Below are positions 8,242 to 19,909 of a stretch of DNA of 64,000 bases, piece after piece. The stretch covers positions 2,294,001-2,358,000 of the forward strand of contig NZ_CP053482.1 of the NCBI RefSeq assembly GCF_016772315.1, given 5' to 3'. The notes under the pieces were generated by a model. The model was not told the origin of the DNA, did no database searches, and saw nothing but the letters and a program-made list of their open reading frames with translations. The position numbers and the translations under genes are program-made. How positions within the stretch are numbered: the stretch's first letter is position 1; every line of letters begins with the position of its first letter. The DNA comes from Thiothrix subterranea (lineage in GTDB: Bacteria > Pseudomonadota > Gammaproteobacteria > Thiotrichales > Thiotrichaceae).

Positions 8242-8973
8242 TTACAAATCCCCAAAGCGGTGCTGGAGCAAGGCCAGTGCCGCGCTACTTGCCGTTTCCG
8301 CCCGCAATATCCTTGGCCCTAGCGAGACGGGCATTACCCCTGCTTGCACACAAGTTTCCACTTCTGCATCGGTAAACCCACCTTCGGGGCCAATCAAAAG
8401 CGCAATCGGCGTGGGTAAATCTGCGGGTAGAGCGTTAATGCGCGGAAAATCGCCGGGGGCGAGAATCAGCCGCGTACCCACAAAAGGCGTTTCCAGCCAG
8501 CGTTCCAGCGTTAACGGTGCTTGCACGGTCGGCATCCGGGTACGCCCCGATTGTTCGCACGCAGCCACGACAATGCCTTCCCAATGCTGCAATTTTTTAT
8601 CCACTTGCTCTTTGCCGATGCGCACGACGCTACGTTGCGTGATCAACGGCTGGATAGTATTTGCACCGAGTTCCACGGCTTTTTGCAGGGCAAAATCCAT
8701 TTTGTCGGGCTTGATGACGGCTTGCACGAGGGTGAGGTGGACGGGGGATTCGGTGTCAATCGCGGAAAAGCTGTCGATTAGCACCGAGGCACTACGTTTG
8801 CTGACGTTGCTTATCTGTGCGAGGTATTCGCCGCCTTCGCCGTTGAAGAGGATGAGTGGTTCGCCCACGCTTAAGCGCAACACTTGGATGGCGTGGCGAA
8901 ACGTCGTGTCGGGCAAGACGCATTCCTGCCCGACAGCAACAGGTTGCGGGACGTAAAAACGCGGGACGCGCAT
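8242..8973 (-). CDS. rsmE: 16S rRNA m3U1498 methyltransferase RsmE
   Basis: RsmE methylates N3 of U1498 in 16S rRNA using SAM. The 243-aa protein (start at MRVPRFYVPQ) has the N-terminal PUA-like domain (FRHAIQVLRLSVGEPLILFNGEGGEY) and the SPOUT knot motifs LLIGPEGGFTDAEVE and LGPRILRAETASSAAL. A longer frame to 9000 exists, but the ATG at 8971-8973 overlaps the metF stop as TAATG, the standard coupled junction, and fits the family start. It is the last gene of metK-ahcY-metF-rsmE, so a SAM user is co-expressed with the SAM cycle. Confidence 0.95.
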   Translation of the reverse strand: MRVPRFYVPQPVAVGQECVLPDTTFRHAIQVLRLSVGEPLILFNGEGGEYLAQISNVSKRSASVLIDSFSAIDTESPVHLTLVQAVIKPDKMDFALQKAVELGANTIQPLITQRSVVRIGKEQVDKKLQHWEGIVVAACEQSGRTRMPTVQAPLTLERWLETPFVGTRLILAPGDFPRINALPADLPTPIALLIGPEGGFTDAEVETCVQAGVMPVSLGPRILRAETASSAALALLQHRFGDL

Positions 8974-9845
8974 TAGTCTGCCAACCCGATGTTTTTCCAA
9001 ATACTCATGGTCGGTTCAACCCGATTCATGGTGTAGAAATGCAGCCCCGGTGCACCGGTTTCCAGCAAGTTTTCACACAGCAAGCTGATGAATTCCTCAC
9101 CGAATTGGGTAATCGCCTCCACATCATCGGCATACGTTTCCAGTTGCTTGCGCAACCAGCGCGGAATTTCTGCCCCGCACATATCTGAAAACCGTGCCAG
9201 TTGTGAATAATTGGTGATCGGCATAATGCCGGGGACGATGGGGATTTCCACGCCCTTTTTCACGCATTCATCCACGAAATGCCAATACGCATCCGCATTG
9301 AAGAAGTATTGGGTAATCGCACTGTTCGCGCCTGCCTGCACCTTGCGCACAAAGTTGTCGATGTCGACTTTGAGGTTCGGGGCTTGCGGGTGCATCTCCG
9401 GGTAGGCCGCCACTTCGATATTGAAATGGTCGCCGGTTTCCTTGCGGATAAATTCCACCAGCTCGTTGGCGTAGCGGAATTGCCCCAAATCGCGTGAACC
9501 GGACGGCAAATCGCCGCGCAACGCTACAATGTGCTTGATGCCGTTATTGCGGTAGGTATCCAAAATTTCGCGGATTTGTTCGGCACTGGAACCGACGCAC
9601 GACAAATGCGGCGCGGCTTCAATGCCAGAATCGCGTTGGATTTCTAGCACGGTGTTCAAGGTATTTGCTTGCGTTGAGCCGCCTGCACCGTAAGTGACCG
9701 AAAAGAAACGCGGGTTTAATGCCGCTAATTCATTACGTACTGCGCGTAGATTCTCCGCACCCTTGTCGGTTTTGGGCGGGAAAAACTCGAAGCTAAAGAT
9801 CAGATCATCGTGGTTTACGTGATCGTGTTGATGGTCGTCAGTCAT
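8973..9845 (-). CDS. metF: Methylenetetrahydrofolate reductase MetF
   Basis: MetF reduces 5,10-methylene-THF to 5-methyl-THF, the methyl donor for homocysteine remethylation, with FAD. The 290-aa protein has the family signatures FSFEFFPPKTDKGAENL, FFSVTYGAGGSTQ, PHLSCVGSS, IVALRGDLP and AITQYFFNADAYWHFVD, ending with the IVPGIMPITNYSQ region. A His-rich N-terminal tail (MTDDHQHDHVNHDD) precedes the core and looks like a lineage-specific extension. The stop overlaps the rsmE start (TAATG). Upstream, a GC-rich repeat (9864-9905) separates it from ahcY, so it may have partial transcriptional independence from the riboswitch-led operon. Confidence 0.96.
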   Translation of the reverse strand: MTDDHQHDHVNHDDLIFSFEFFPPKTDKGAENLRAVRNELAALNPRFFSVTYGAGGSTQANTLNTVLEIQRDSGIEAAPHLSCVGSSAEQIREILDTYRNNGIKHIVALRGDLPSGSRDLGQFRYANELVEFIRKETGDHFNIEVAAYPEMHPQAPNLKVDIDNFVRKVQAGANSAITQYFFNADAYWHFVDECVKKGVEIPIVPGIMPITNYSQLARFSDMCGAEIPRWLRKQLETYADDVEAITQFGEEFISLLCENLLETGAPGLHFYTMNRVEPTMSIWKNIGLAD

Positions 9846-9863
9846 AAACTTTCCGCTCTTGTT

Positions 9864-9905
9864 CCCCCTCTCCCCTTGAGGGAGAGGGGGCTAGGGGGTG
9901 AGGGG
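9864..9905. repeat. CCCTCTCC/GGGAGAGGG hairpin repeat, copy 1
   Basis: CCCCTCTCCCCTTGAGGGAG and its continuation form a strong stem-loop followed by a G-rich tail with GGGGTGAGGGG. A near-identical element is at 54235-54271. Both lie in short gaps between co-directional minus-strand genes (here ahcY and metF). It is an interspersed palindromic repeat; the hairpin could also act as a processing site or weak terminator. Confidence 0.8.
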
Positions 9906-9915
9906 TTCTTACACC

Positions 9916-11322
9916 TTAATAACGGTAATGGTCAGCCTTGTAAGGCCCTTCCACCGCAACGTTAATGTAATCCGCCTGTGTTTGGCTCAAAGTGCTGAGT
10001 TGCGCGTTGAGGGTTTTCAACTGCAAGCGAGCCACTTTTTCGTCCAAATGTTTCGGCAGGATGTAAATGCCCAGTGGGTATTTGCCAGAATCGCGTTCTG
10101 CCCACAGTTCGATTTGCGCAATGGTTTGGTTCGCAAACGAAGAGGACATGACGTAAGACGGATGACCTGTCGCACAGCCCAAGTTCACCAAACGACCCTT
10201 TGCCAGCAGCGTGATGCGCTTGCCGTCAGGGAAGATTACGTGGTCAACTTGTGGTTTGATTTCGTCCCACTCGTACTGTTCCAGTGAGGCTACGTCGATT
10301 TCGTTATCGAAGTGACCGATATTGCAAACGATAGCTTCGTTTTTCATCGCTGCCATGTGGTCATGGTTGATGACGTGGAAGTTGCCAGTAGCCGTGACGA
10401 AAATGTCTGCTTTGTCAGCAGCGTATTCCATTGTAACGACGCGGTAGCCTTCCATTGCCGCTTGCAGTGCGCAAATTGGGTCGATTTCTGTGACCCAGAC
10501 TTGTGCAGACAGCGCACGCAATGCTTGGCAAGAACCCTTGCCCACATCGCCGTAGCCACAAACCAATGCCACTTTGCCCGCAATCATTACGTCGGTAGCG
10601 CGTTTGATGCTGTCTACCAGTGATTCGCGGCAGCCGTACAGGTTGTCGAATTTAGATTTGGTAACGGAATCGTTGACGTTGATCGCTGGGAATTTCAGCT
10701 CGCCACGCGCGTGCATTTGGTACAAGCGATGTACGCCCGTGGTGGTTTCTTCCGTTACGCCACGGATTTCAGCCAAACGGGTGCTGTACCAGTTTGGTGA
10801 AGTTTCCAGACGTGCGCGAATTGCCGCGTACAGGAAGGTTTCTTCTTCAGACTCAGGTTTGGCAACCAAACTAGGGTCAACTTCAGCGCGTGCGCCCAAA
10901 TGCAGCAGCAATGTAGCATCGCCGCCGTCATCCAGAATCATGTTCGCTTGTTCGCCATTCGGCCACTCGAAGATTTTGTGGGTGTAATCCCAGTATTCTT
11001 CCAGTGATTCGCCTTTGTACGCGAATACTGGCGTGCCAGTCGCAGCAATCGCCGCCGCTGCGTGGTCTTGCGTGGAGAAGATATTGCAAGAAGCCCAACG
11101 CACGTCTGCACCCAGTGCTTTCAGGGTTTCAATCAACACGCCGGTTTGGATGGTCATGTGCAATGAACCCGCAATACGTGCCCCAGCCAATGGCTTGGTT
11201 TCAGCGTATTCGTGGCGGATAGACATCAAACCCGGCATTTCGTGTTCAGCGACGTTGAGTTCTTTACGGCCCCAAGCAGCCAAGCCCATATCAGCGACGA
11301 TATAGTCGTTAAAAGTAGTCAT
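9916..11322 (-). CDS. ahcY: Adenosylhomocysteinase AhcY (SAH hydrolase)
   Basis: AhcY hydrolyses S-adenosylhomocysteine to adenosine and homocysteine, relieving product inhibition of methyltransferases. The 468-aa protein is of the longer type and carries [20 protein letters not shown], the NAD-binding motif [38 protein letters not shown], and the C-terminal [20 protein letters not shown] and KADHYRY ending. A strong Shine-Dalgarno (TTTAGGAGAT) precedes the ATG. It lies 21 nt behind metK, under the same SAH riboswitch, which makes regulatory sense because SAH is its substrate. Confidence 0.98.
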   Translation of the reverse strand: MTTFNDYIVADMGLAAWGRKELNVAEHEMPGLMSIRHEYAETKPLAGARIAGSLHMTIQTGVLIETLKALGADVRWASCNIFSTQDHAAAAIAATGTPVFAYKGESLEEYWDYTHKIFEWPNGEQANMILDDGGDATLLLHLGARAEVDPSLVAKPESEEETFLYAAIRARLETSPNWYSTRLAEIRGVTEETTTGVHRLYQMHARGELKFPAINVNDSVTKSKFDNLYGCRESLVDSIKRATDVMIAGKVALVCGYGDVGKGSCQALRALSAQVWVTEIDPICALQAAMEGYRVVTMEYAADKADIFVTATGNFHVINHDHMAAMKNEAIVCNIGHFDNEIDVASLEQYEWDEIKPQVDHVIFPDGKRITLLAKGRLVNLGCATGHPSYVMSSSFANQTIAQIELWAERDSGKYPLGIYILPKHLDEKVARLQLKTLNAQLSTLSQTQADYINVAVEGPYKADHYRY

Positions 11323-11343
11323 AGTGTAATCTCCTAAATATTT

Positions 11344-12507
11344 TTACAGGCCAGCAGCAGCGCGTAATGCGTCAGCGCGGTCGGTGCGTTCCCAAGGCAG
11401 GTCAAGGTCGTCACGACCGAAGTGACCATAAGCCGCCGTACCGCGATAAATCGGGCGCAGCAAATCCAGCATTTTGGTGATGCCGTAAGGACGCAGGTCG
11501 AAGTGTTCGCGTACCAGATTTTCGATCAGGGTTTCATCGACCTTGTTGGTGCCGAAGGTTTCAACCGTGATGGAAGTTGGTTGTGCAACACCGATAGCGT
11601 AGGAGACTTGAATTTCGCAACGATCCGCTAAGCCCGCCGCGACGATGTTTTTCGCCACGTAACGGCCTGCATACGCCGCAGAACGGTCAACTTTGGATGG
11701 GTCTTTGCCGGAGAATGCGCCGCCGCCGTGACGTGCCATACCGCCGTAAGTGTCCACGATGATTTTACGCCCCGTCAAACCGCAGTCACCCACAGGGCCG
11801 CCGATCACGAAGTTGCCGGTTGGGTTGATGTGGAATTTGGTGTTCTTGTGTAGCCATTCTTGTGGCAGGACAGGGAAAATAACGTGTTCCATCACACCCA
11901 TGCGCAGGTCATCCAAGCTGATGTCTGGGCTGTGTTGGGTGGACAAAACCACTGCGTCGATGGCAACGATTTTGCCTGCTTCGTAACGCACCGTAACTTG
12001 GGATTTTGCATCAGGGCGCAGCCAAGGCAATGTGCCGTTTTTGCGCATATCCGCTTGTTGCTTCACCAAACGGTGGGCGTAAGTCAGTGCGGCTGGCATC
12101 AACACGTCGGTTTCATTGCTGGCGTAACCGAACATCAAGCCTTGGTCGCCCGCGCCTTGATCTTCTGGCTTGGCACGGTCAACGCCCATCGCGATGTCAG
12201 GGGATTGCTTGCCGAGTGCATTGATTACAGCGCAAGTGTGACCGTCGAAACCGATTTCGGAATTGTTGTAGCCGATGTCATTGACCACGCCACGCACGAT
12301 ACCTTCGTAGTCGATTTCCGCAGTGGTAGTGATTTCGCCTGCCAGTACGACCATGCCGGTCTTGGTCAGGGTTTCGCACGCAACCCGCGCATACGGGTCT
12401 TTAGCAATGATCGCATCCAAAATGGCATCGGAAATTTGATCCGCCATTTTGTCTGGGTGGCCTTCAGAAACAGATTCGGACGTGAAGAGGTAACTTCTCT
12501 CAGTCAT
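11344..12507 (-). CDS. metK: S-adenosylmethionine synthetase MetK
   Basis: MetK makes SAM from methionine and ATP. The 387-aa protein starts at [20 protein letters not shown], preceded by AGGAGAACATTA, which decides the start against an 18-residue longer frame. Further family motifs are [23 protein letters not shown] (methionine loop), [20 protein letters not shown] and [19 protein letters not shown]. It is the first gene after the SAH riboswitch (12541-12609) and leads metK-ahcY-metF-rsmE, a complete methyl-cycle unit apart from methionine synthase. Confidence 0.98.
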   Translation of the reverse strand: MTERSYLFTSESVSEGHPDKMADQISDAILDAIIAKDPYARVACETLTKTGMVVLAGEITTTAEIDYEGIVRGVVNDIGYNNSEIGFDGHTCAVINALGKQSPDIAMGVDRAKPEDQGAGDQGLMFGYASNETDVLMPAALTYAHRLVKQQADMRKNGTLPWLRPDAKSQVTVRYEAGKIVAIDAVVLSTQHSPDISLDDLRMGVMEHVIFPVLPQEWLHKNTKFHINPTGNFVIGGPVGDCGLTGRKIIVDTYGGMARHGGGAFSGKDPSKVDRSAAYAGRYVAKNIVAAGLADRCEIQVSYAIGVAQPTSITVETFGTNKVDETLIENLVREHFDLRPYGITKMLDLLRPIYRGTAAYGHFGRDDLDLPWERTDRADALRAAAGL

Positions 12508-12540
12508 TAATGTTCTCCTAAAACTAAAAATTAAATGACT

Positions 12541-12609
12541 GAGCGCCGTTGGTATGTGCAACCACTATCTGAGCCTGGCGGGTTGTTCCCGTCGCAACGC
12601 TCCTCAGAT
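12541..12609 (-). promoter_or_regulatory. S-adenosylhomocysteine (SAH) riboswitch upstream of metK-ahcY
   Basis: Read on the minus strand, the leader contains GAGGAGCGTTGC, a short GGG/CCC hairpin, GCCAGGCTCAGAT and finally CAACGGCGCTC, 33 nt before the metK ATG. ATCTGAG pairs with CTCAGAT (P1), and GAGCG near the start pairs with CGCTC at the end (pseudoknot). This is the conserved core and layout of the SAH riboswitch class, which in proteobacteria switches on ahcY and other methyl-cycle genes when SAH accumulates. Confidence 0.92.
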
Positions 12610-12867
12610 ACCGTGGGTTTTTTCAGATGGCTAACTAGCCCAGTTAACATCCGATGGGCGGTATAATAACGAAAAAAATCCGGCGTTGCATCATTCCCTA
12701 TCGAAGAAAATGATAAAAATTTAACCTAAAGCGAATGTTCTCTATCCAACAAGGGAGAGTTGCCCCTGCTAGAGAAGTTCGACACAATACAAGACGTTAT
12801 ACTGCCTGCATAATAAATACCCAAAAGGCATCATGATTCCCGATTTGAAACTACAGGAGACCCGTCA
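12610..12867. other. Divergent intergenic region between metK riboswitch and tkt
   Basis: The 360-nt gap between metK and tkt holds the riboswitch at its left end; the remaining 258 nt contain no gene that I can see. A TATAAT hexamer lies at 12663-12668 and TTATACT around 12794-12800, either of which could be a -10 element, but no convincing -35 at the right distance accompanies them. On the minus strand GGCTAGTTAGCC forms a small hairpin before the riboswitch. AGGAG (12855-12859) is the tkt ribosome-binding site. Confidence 0.4.
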
Positions 12868-14865
12868 ATGACTACACGCCGCGAGCTGGCTAACGCAATC
12901 CGCGTATTGGCTATGGATGCCGTACAAAAAGCAAATTCCGGGCATCCGGGCGCACCGATGGGCATGGCAGACATTGCCGAAGTCCTGTTCAACGATTTCA
13001 TGTCCCATAACCCACAGAATCCTGCTTGGGCAAACCGTGACCGTTTCGTCATGTCCAACGGGCATGGCTCAATGTTGCCGTATTCTGTGCTGCACCTGAC
13101 TGGCTACGATCTGTCAATGGACGATCTGAAAGCGTTCCGCCAACTGCATTCCAAAACCCCAGGCCATCCTGAGTATGGCTATGCACCGGGTATTGAAACT
13201 ACCACAGGCCCACTGGGTCAGGGTATTACCAATGCTGTCGGTATGGCATTGGCTGAAAAAATCCTCGCCGCGCAATTCAACAAGCCGGGTCACACCATTG
13301 TTGACCATTACAGCTACGTGTTCTTGGGCGATGGCTGCTTGATGGAAGGTATTTCCCATGAAGCGTGTTCATTTGCTGGCACAATGGGCTTGGGCAAACT
13401 GATTTGCTTCTATGACGACAACAATATCTCTATCGACGGCGAAGTCGATGGCTGGTTCACGGACGATACTCCGAAACGTTTTGAAGCTTACGGTTGGCAC
13501 GTCCTGAGCATTGACGGTCACGATCCTGAGGCAATCAAAGCAGCAACCGAAGCAGCGAAAGCAGAAACCGGCAAGCCTTCCATGATTTGCTGCAAAACCA
13601 CCATCGGTTTTGGTTCACCGAACAAAGCCGGTTCACACGATTGCCACGGCGCACCACTGGGTGATGCTGAAATCGCGTTGACTCGCCAAGCATTGGGTTG
13701 GACTAACGCTGAACCGTTTGCGATTCCTGACAATGTTTACGCAGGTTGGGATGCTAAAGCCAAGGGTGCAGCGGCTGAAGAAGCATGGAACGGTACGTTT
13801 GCAGCTTATGCAGCGGCTTACCCGGCAGAAGCGGCTGAATTTAAGCGTCGCATGGCTGGCGAATTGCCTGCTAATTGGGCTGAAGCATCTGCGGCAGCGA
13901 TTGCAGCGATTGATGCAAAAGCTGAATCACCTGCAACGCGCGTGGCTTCCAAAAATGCACTGGATGCGTTTGCACCGTTGCTGCCTGAATTCCTCGGCGG
14001 CTCGGCTGACTTAACGCCTTCCAACAACACCTTCAACAAGTCCAGCAAGCACATCAGTGCAGGTCACGGCAAAGCGCAAGATTTCAGCGGCAACTACCTG
14101 TCTTACGGTGTGCGCGAATTCGGTATGAGCGCCATCATGAACGGTATGGCACTGCACGGCGGTTTGCTGCCATACGGCGCAACCTTCCTGATGTTCTCCG
14201 AATACGCGCGTAATGCGCTGCGCATGGCGGCTTTGATGAAAATTCAAAGCATCTTTGTTTACACCCACGACTCCATCGGTCTGGGCGAAGACGGCCCAAC
14301 GCATCAGCCGGTTGAGCAAATTCCAACGCTGCGCATGATCCCACGTATGTCCGTTTGGCGTGCCTGTGACGCGGTAGAAACTGCCGTTTCTTGGAAACAC
14401 GCCATCGAATACAAAGGCCCAAGCACCTTGATCTTCTCGCGCCAAAACCTGAAGCATCAGGTACGTGATGCAGCGACGATTGCTAACATCGCTAAAGGCG
14501 GCTACGTGTTGAAAGACACCGACGGCACACCTGACGTGATCGTGATTGCTACCGGTTCTGAAGTCGAATTGGCAATGCAAGCAGCGGCTAAATCTGATAA
14601 AAAAGTGCGCGTGGTTTCCATGCCTTCTTGCGACGTGTTCGATGCGCAAGATGCAGCGTACAAAGAATCCGTATTGCCAGCAGCCGTTACCGCCCGCGTT
14701 GCCGTTGAAGCAGCCATCGGTGATGCTTGGTACAAGTACGTGGGTCTGAACGGCAAGGTCATTTGCATGACCACGTTCGGCGAATCTGCACCGGCGGATC
14801 AGTTGTTCAAGCAGTTTGGCTTCACGGTTGACAACGTTTTGAACGCTATCAATAGCGTCGCGTAA
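12868..14865 (+). CDS. tkt: Transketolase
   Basis: Transketolase moves two-carbon units between sugar phosphates in the pentose phosphate and Calvin cycles, using thiamine diphosphate. The 665-aa protein has the family order: [20 protein letters not shown], the catalytic-loop region [14 protein letters not shown], the ThDP motif [17 protein letters not shown] with the NNISIDG end, then the pyrimidine domain ([18 protein letters not shown]) and [19 protein letters not shown]. Length is standard. It is the first gene of tkt-gap-pgk-pyk-fba, a gammaproteobacterial arrangement that serves both glycolysis and CO2 fixation. Confidence 0.98.
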   Translation: MTTRRELANAIRVLAMDAVQKANSGHPGAPMGMADIAEVLFNDFMSHNPQNPAWANRDRFVMSNGHGSMLPYSVLHLTGYDLSMDDLKAFRQLHSKTPGHPEYGYAPGIETTTGPLGQGITNAVGMALAEKILAAQFNKPGHTIVDHYSYVFLGDGCLMEGISHEACSFAGTMGLGKLICFYDDNNISIDGEVDGWFTDDTPKRFEAYGWHVLSIDGHDPEAIKAATEAAKAETGKPSMICCKTTIGFGSPNKAGSHDCHGAPLGDAEIALTRQALGWTNAEPFAIPDNVYAGWDAKAKGAAAEEAWNGTFAAYAAAYPAEAAEFKRRMAGELPANWAEASAAAIAAIDAKAESPATRVASKNALDAFAPLLPEFLGGSADLTPSNNTFNKSSKHISAGHGKAQDFSGNYLSYGVREFGMSAIMNGMALHGGLLPYGATFLMFSEYARNALRMAALMKIQSIFVYTHDSIGLGEDGPTHQPVEQIPTLRMIPRMSVWRACDAVETAVSWKHAIEYKGPSTLIFSRQNLKHQVRDAATIANIAKGGYVLKDTDGTPDVIVIATGSEVELAMQAAAKSDKKVRVVSMPSCDVFDAQDAAYKESVLPAAVTARVAVEAAIGDAWYKYVGLNGKVICMTTFGESAPADQLFKQFGFTVDNVLNAINSVA

Positions 14866-14879
14866 GCACTATTACACCC

Positions 14880-14907
14880 GGCGGCTTTTCTGAGGAGAAG
14901 AGCCGCC
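14880..14907 (+). terminator. 12-bp hairpin between tkt and gap (terminator or processing site)
   Basis: GGCGGCTTTTCT and AGAAGAGCCGCC form a 12-bp stem (one G-U pair) around a GAGG loop. The sequence after it is CAACCATTTT, without a clean U-run, so this is a weak intrinsic terminator at best and may rather be a stability or processing hairpin in a tkt-gap transcript. It begins 15 nt after the tkt stop and ends 36 nt before the gap start. Confidence 0.55.
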
Positions 14908-14922
14908 AACCATTTTATCTGA

Positions 14923-15948
<1,026 letters not shown>

Positions 15949-16055
15949 GGTTCAAGAGGTGGGCGGGGAATCCCTCGCCCTCCTTCCCAGATCCGTCACA
16001 TAAATCATCCCGCGCTTTATTTGACTGATTTGATTTCTGCAAGGAGTTCCACCAC

Positions 16056-17237
16056 ATGGCTTTCATCAAAATGACCGATCTGGATCTGAAGGGCAAACGT
16101 GTTCTGATCCGTTCCGACCTGAATGTTCCTGTCAAAGACGGCAAAGTCACTTCCGACGCACGCATTACCGCATCAATGGCGACCATCAAGTTCGCAATGG
16201 ATGCGGGTGCAAAAGTGATGGTGACGTCTCACTTGGGTCGTCCGACCGAAGGCGAGTGGTCTGAAGCGGTTTCCCTGAAGCCGGTTGCTGACAATATTGC
16301 AGCGCGTTTGGGTTCAGATGTGCGCTTGATTAAGGATTGGGTTGACGGTGGTTTTGACGTGGCTGACGGCGAATTGGTCGTGCTGGAAAACTGCCGCGTG
16401 AATAAAGGCGAAAAGAAAAACGTTGAAGAAACCGCCAAGAAATACGCTGCCCTGTGTGACGTATTCGTGATGGATGCGTTTGGTACGGCGCACCGTGCCG
16501 AAGCTTCAACTTACGGCGTAGGCATGTTTGCCCCAGTCGCAGCCGCTGGCATGTTGCTGACTGAAGAACTGCTGGCGTTGGATAAAGCACTGGCAAACCC
16601 AGCTCGCCCAATGGTGGCTATCGTTGGTGGCTCTAAAGTTTCCACCAAACTGACTGTGTTGGAAGCCTTGTCTGAGAAGTGCGAACAGTTGGTTGTCGGC
16701 GGTGGTATTGCCAACACCTTCTTGAAAGCCACAGGCCACAACGTCGGTAAGTCGTTGTGTGAAGATGATTTGGTTGACACCGCCAATGCGCTGATTACCA
16801 AAATGACTGCTCGCGGCGCAATCATCCCCATCGCGGTTGACGTGGTGTGTGGCAAGAAATTCGACGCTAACGAACCAGCGGTTCTGAAAGACGCGAAAGA
16901 CGTAGCAGACGACGACATGATTTTCGACATCGGCCCTAAGTCTGCACAAGAACTGGTCGATATTATCATGAACGCTGGCACGGTCGTCTGGAATGGCCCA
17001 GTCGGTGTATTCGAGTTCGACCAATTCGGCGAAGGCACGAAAGCCATTTCAATGGCAATGGCTGAAACCAAAGCGTTCACATTGGCAGGCGGCGGCGACA
17101 CTATCGCAGCGATCCAGAAGTACGACATTTACGACAAAATCTCCTACATCTCCACTGCGGGCGGTGCTTTCCTCGAATACCTCGAAGGCAAAGTCCTCCC
17201 AGCGGTTGCCATGTTGGAAGAACGCGCTAAGGGTTAA
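16056..17237 (+). CDS. pgk: Phosphoglycerate kinase
   Basis: PGK transfers the acyl phosphate of 1,3-bisphosphoglycerate to ADP, or the reverse during CO2 fixation. The 393-aa protein has [44 protein letters not shown], the hinge [30 protein letters not shown] and the nucleotide loop [14 protein letters not shown]. Length is normal. AAGGAG precedes the ATG. The stop codon lies in a small perfect palindrome (AAGGGTT-AAT-AACCCTT, 17229-17245), followed by a larger hairpin. Confidence 0.98.
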   Translation: MAFIKMTDLDLKGKRVLIRSDLNVPVKDGKVTSDARITASMATIKFAMDAGAKVMVTSHLGRPTEGEWSEAVSLKPVADNIAARLGSDVRLIKDWVDGGFDVADGELVVLENCRVNKGEKKNVEETAKKYAALCDVFVMDAFGTAHRAEASTYGVGMFAPVAAAGMLLTEELLALDKALANPARPMVAIVGGSKVSTKLTVLEALSEKCEQLVVGGGIANTFLKATGHNVGKSLCEDDLVDTANALITKMTARGAIIPIAVDVVCGKKFDANEPAVLKDAKDVADDDMIFDIGPKSAQELVDIIMNAGTVVWNGPVGVFEFDQFGEGTKAISMAMAETKAFTLAGGGDTIAAIQKYDIYDKISYISTAGGAFLEYLEGKVLPAVAMLEERAKG

Positions 17238-17247
17238 TAACCCTTCC

Positions 17248-17276
17248 GTAGGGGGTGAAAAATATTTCACCCCTAC
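17248..17276. repeat. Hairpin repeat GTAGGGG..CCCCTAC after pgk
   Basis: GTAGGGGGTGAAA and TTTCACCCCTAC form a 12-bp stem with one bulged G around a short AT loop. No U-run follows, so it resembles the short palindromic repeats seen elsewhere in this window (its GTAGGGG/CCCCTAC ends recur in the xdhC element) more than an intrinsic terminator. It may limit read-through from pgk into pyk. Confidence 0.55.
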
Positions 17277-17346
17277 AATCCCACACAATTGACATAAAAC
17301 AAGCATAAACTAAGCACTTTACAGCACACAGTTAATAGGTAATCCA

Positions 17347-18789
17347 TTGAGAAGGACAAAAATTGTAGCGACTATGGGGCCTGCTACCGATACGCCGGAA
17401 GCAATCGAAGCGATTATTCGGGCGGGTGTGGACGTGGTGCGGATGAATTTCTCACACGGTACACACGCAGAACACGCGGCGCGTGCGGCTTTGGTGCGTG
17501 AATTAGCGCACAAAGCGGGACGTATCGTCGGTATTCTCGGCGACTTGCAAGGCCCTAAATTACGCATTTCACGTTTCCAAGATGGCAAAATTACCCTGAA
17601 AGCGGGCGATGCCTTCATTTTGGATGCCGATCTTGCCAGCGATGCCGGAACGCAAGAGCGCGTTGGCCTCGGTTACAAGGAGCTGGTCAATGACGTGAGT
17701 GCCGGAGACGAACTTTGGTTGGATGACGGGCGCATTGTGTTGGAAATCGTCGAGGTGAGGGGGCAGGAAATCCATACCCGCGCCATCAACGGCGGTATTT
17801 TATCCAACAACAAGGGCTTGAATCGGCGCGGCGGTGGCTTGAGTGCGGAAGCCTTGACCGACAAAGACCGGGAAGACATTGCTGCTGCTGCCAGCATTGG
17901 CGTGGATTTCCTCGCTGTGTCATTCCCGCGCTCGGCTGATGATATTCACGAAGCCCGCCGTTTGGCATTAGACGCTGGTTGCAAAGCCGCTATTGTTGCC
18001 AAAATGGAACGGGCTGAAACCATGCAGGAAGCGATTCGCGACGAAATCATTCTGGCATCCGACGTGATTATGATTGCTCGCGGCGATTTAGGCGTGGAAA
18101 TCGGCGATGCGAAGTTGCCACAGGCGCAGAAATGCTTGATCAGCCGCGCGCGTACCCTGAACCGTGCGGTGATTACCGCGACGCAAATGATGGAAACCAT
18201 GACCGAAAACCCGATCCCGACGCGGGCGGAAGTCTTCGACGTGGCAAACGCTGTCATGGATGGCACGGATGCAGTGATGTTATCGGGCGAAACCGCGACC
18301 GGCAAACACCCTGCACTGGTCGTGAAAACGATGGCTGCGATTTGCAAAGAAGCGGAAAATTCCAACGAAAATCGCCGTTCTGGGCATCGTATGGAAGACC
18401 GTTTTGAGCGTATCGACGAAGGCATTGCGATGGCAACCATGTACACCGCCAACCACATGGGAGTACGGGCGATTGCTACTTTGACCGAATCCGGTGCAAC
18501 CCCATTGTGGATGTCGCGGATTCGTTCCGGTATCCCAATTTACGCGCTGACCTCCAGTGATGAAGCAGCACGGCGGGTGAGCATGTATCGCGGGGTTTAT
18601 CCGGTGAAATTGCATGAACCGTTGAAAGACCCGAAAATAGCTAACCGTCAAGCGGTTGAATTAATGATTGAAGAAGGCATCGTGGAAAATGGTGATCTGG
18701 TCATTATCACCAAAGGCGACCTGATGGGTACGAAAGGCGGCACCAATCAGCTCAAGATTCTGCGTGTCGGCGAACACCAGAACGGCTAA
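17347..18789 (+). CDS. pyk: Pyruvate kinase
   Basis: Pyruvate kinase converts phosphoenolpyruvate and ADP to pyruvate and ATP. The 480-aa protein begins RRTKIVATMGPATDTPEAI and continues with VDVVRMNFSHG, GILGDLQGPKLRIS, the active-site segment ILASDVIMIARGDLGVEIG, ATQMMETMTENPIPTRAEV and the C-terminal domain with LMGTKGGTNQLKILRVG. The apparent start is TTG at 17347, placing RRTKIVAT exactly at the family N-terminus; no nearby ATG or GTG serves as well, and the Shine-Dalgarno is weak (TAGGTAA), suggesting modest translation. It lies between pgk and fba. Confidence 0.96.
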   Translation: MRRTKIVATMGPATDTPEAIEAIIRAGVDVVRMNFSHGTHAEHAARAALVRELAHKAGRIVGILGDLQGPKLRISRFQDGKITLKAGDAFILDADLASDAGTQERVGLGYKELVNDVSAGDELWLDDGRIVLEIVEVRGQEIHTRAINGGILSNNKGLNRRGGGLSAEALTDKDREDIAAAASIGVDFLAVSFPRSADDIHEARRLALDAGCKAAIVAKMERAETMQEAIRDEIILASDVIMIARGDLGVEIGDAKLPQAQKCLISRARTLNRAVITATQMMETMTENPIPTRAEVFDVANAVMDGTDAVMLSGETATGKHPALVVKTMAAICKEAENSNENRRSGHRMEDRFERIDEGIAMATMYTANHMGVRAIATLTESGATPLWMSRIRSGIPIYALTSSDEAARRVSMYRGVYPVKLHEPLKDPKIANRQAVELMIEEGIVENGDLVIITKGDLMGTKGGTNQLKILRVGEHQNG

Positions 18790-18834
18790 GGCAGAACACA
18801 TTAACAGTTTACATAACATTTTGAGGAGAACAAC

Positions 18835-19899
18835 ATGGCTTTGATTTCTTTGCGTCAATTACTGGATCACGCGGCTGAAAACGGCTACGGGATGCCAGCG
18901 TTCAACGTCAACAACATGGAGCAAATCCACGCCATCATGCAAGCGGCTGATGCGTGCAACTCCCCTGTTATCCTGCAAGGTTCTGCCGGTGCGCGTTCTT
19001 ACGCAGGCGAACCGTTCCTGCGTCATTTGGTACTGGCAGCGGTCGAAATGTACCCGCACATCCCAGTGGTTATGCACCAAGACCACGGCTCTGAGCCAGC
19101 GGTTTGCTTCCGTTCTATCCAGTCCGGCTTCTCATCCGTGATGATGGATGGCTCGTTGATGGCGGATGCGAAAACCCCATCCAGCTACGAATACAACGTT
19201 GAAACCACTCGCAAAGTGGTTGAGCTGGCTCATGCTTGCGGCGTTTCTGTCGAAGGCGAACTGGGTTGCTTGGGTTCACTCGAAACCGGCATGATGGGCG
19301 AAGAAGACGGTCACGGTGCAGAAGGCGTGTTGGATCATTCCCAACTGCTGACTGACCCAGAAGAAGCGGCTGACTTTGTGCGCAAGACCGGCGTTGACGC
19401 GCTGGCCATTGCGATTGGTACGTCTCATGGTGCATACAAGTTCACTAAGAAGCCTACCGGCAATGTATTGCGTATCGACCGTGTGAAAGAAATCCACGCT
19501 CGCATCCCGACCGTTCACTTGGTTATGCACGGCTCTTCTTCTGTACCCGAAGATTGGCTCGCGATCATCAACAACTACGGCGGCGACATGGGTCAAACCT
19601 ACGGCGTGCCGGTTTCTGAAATCGTTGAAGGCATCAAGCACGGCGTGCGTAAGGTCAATATCGACACTGACTTGCGTATGGCATCCACTGGTGCAATCCG
19701 TAAGCATTTGGCTGAAAACACCGCTAACTTTGACCCACGCAAATTCCTGAAAGAAGCCACTAAAGCGATGTCAGGCATCTGCAAAGACCGCTTTGAAGCG
19801 TTTGGTTGTGCCGGTCAAGCCAGCAAAATCAAACCGGTTTCACTGGAAGTCATGTTCGGTGAATACAAAGCTGGCAAGCTCGACCCGAAAGTGTCGTAA
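18835..19899 (+). CDS. fba: Fructose-bisphosphate aldolase class II, Calvin-cycle subtype
   Basis: A zinc-dependent aldolase that condenses DHAP with glyceraldehyde-3-phosphate (and with erythrose-4-phosphate in autotrophs). The 354-aa protein has the zinc-binding and catalytic motifs [65 protein letters not shown] and [13 protein letters not shown]. It is nearest to the CbbA subtype of Calvin-cycle bacteria rather than to E. coli FbaA. TGAGGAG precedes the ATG. It is the last gene of the carbon cluster, followed by a repeat and a strong terminator. Confidence 0.96.
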   Translation: MALISLRQLLDHAAENGYGMPAFNVNNMEQIHAIMQAADACNSPVILQGSAGARSYAGEPFLRHLVLAAVEMYPHIPVVMHQDHGSEPAVCFRSIQSGFSSVMMDGSLMADAKTPSSYEYNVETTRKVVELAHACGVSVEGELGCLGSLETGMMGEEDGHGAEGVLDHSQLLTDPEEAADFVRKTGVDALAIAIGTSHGAYKFTKKPTGNVLRIDRVKEIHARIPTVHLVMHGSSSVPEDWLAIINNYGGDMGQTYGVPVSEIVEGIKHGVRKVNIDTDLRMASTGAIRKHLAENTANFDPRKFLKEATKAMSGICKDRFEAFGCAGQASKIKPVSLEVMFGEYKAGKLDPKVS

Positions 19900-19909
19900 A
19901 CCAGCCAAT

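Noticed and set aside
9864-9905. Intrinsic terminator after ahcY
   Set aside because: Strong hairpin but no U-run, and a near-identical copy occurs elsewhere, so it is listed as a repeat.
11860-12510. 216-aa open frame on the plus strand opposite metK
   Set aside because: It lies fully inside metK, whose conserved motifs are unmistakable; no family-like sequence is seen in the shadow frame.
14011-14649. 212-aa open frame antisense to transketolase
   Set aside because: Shadow of tkt codon bias; Cys/His-rich random composition and no ribosome-binding site.
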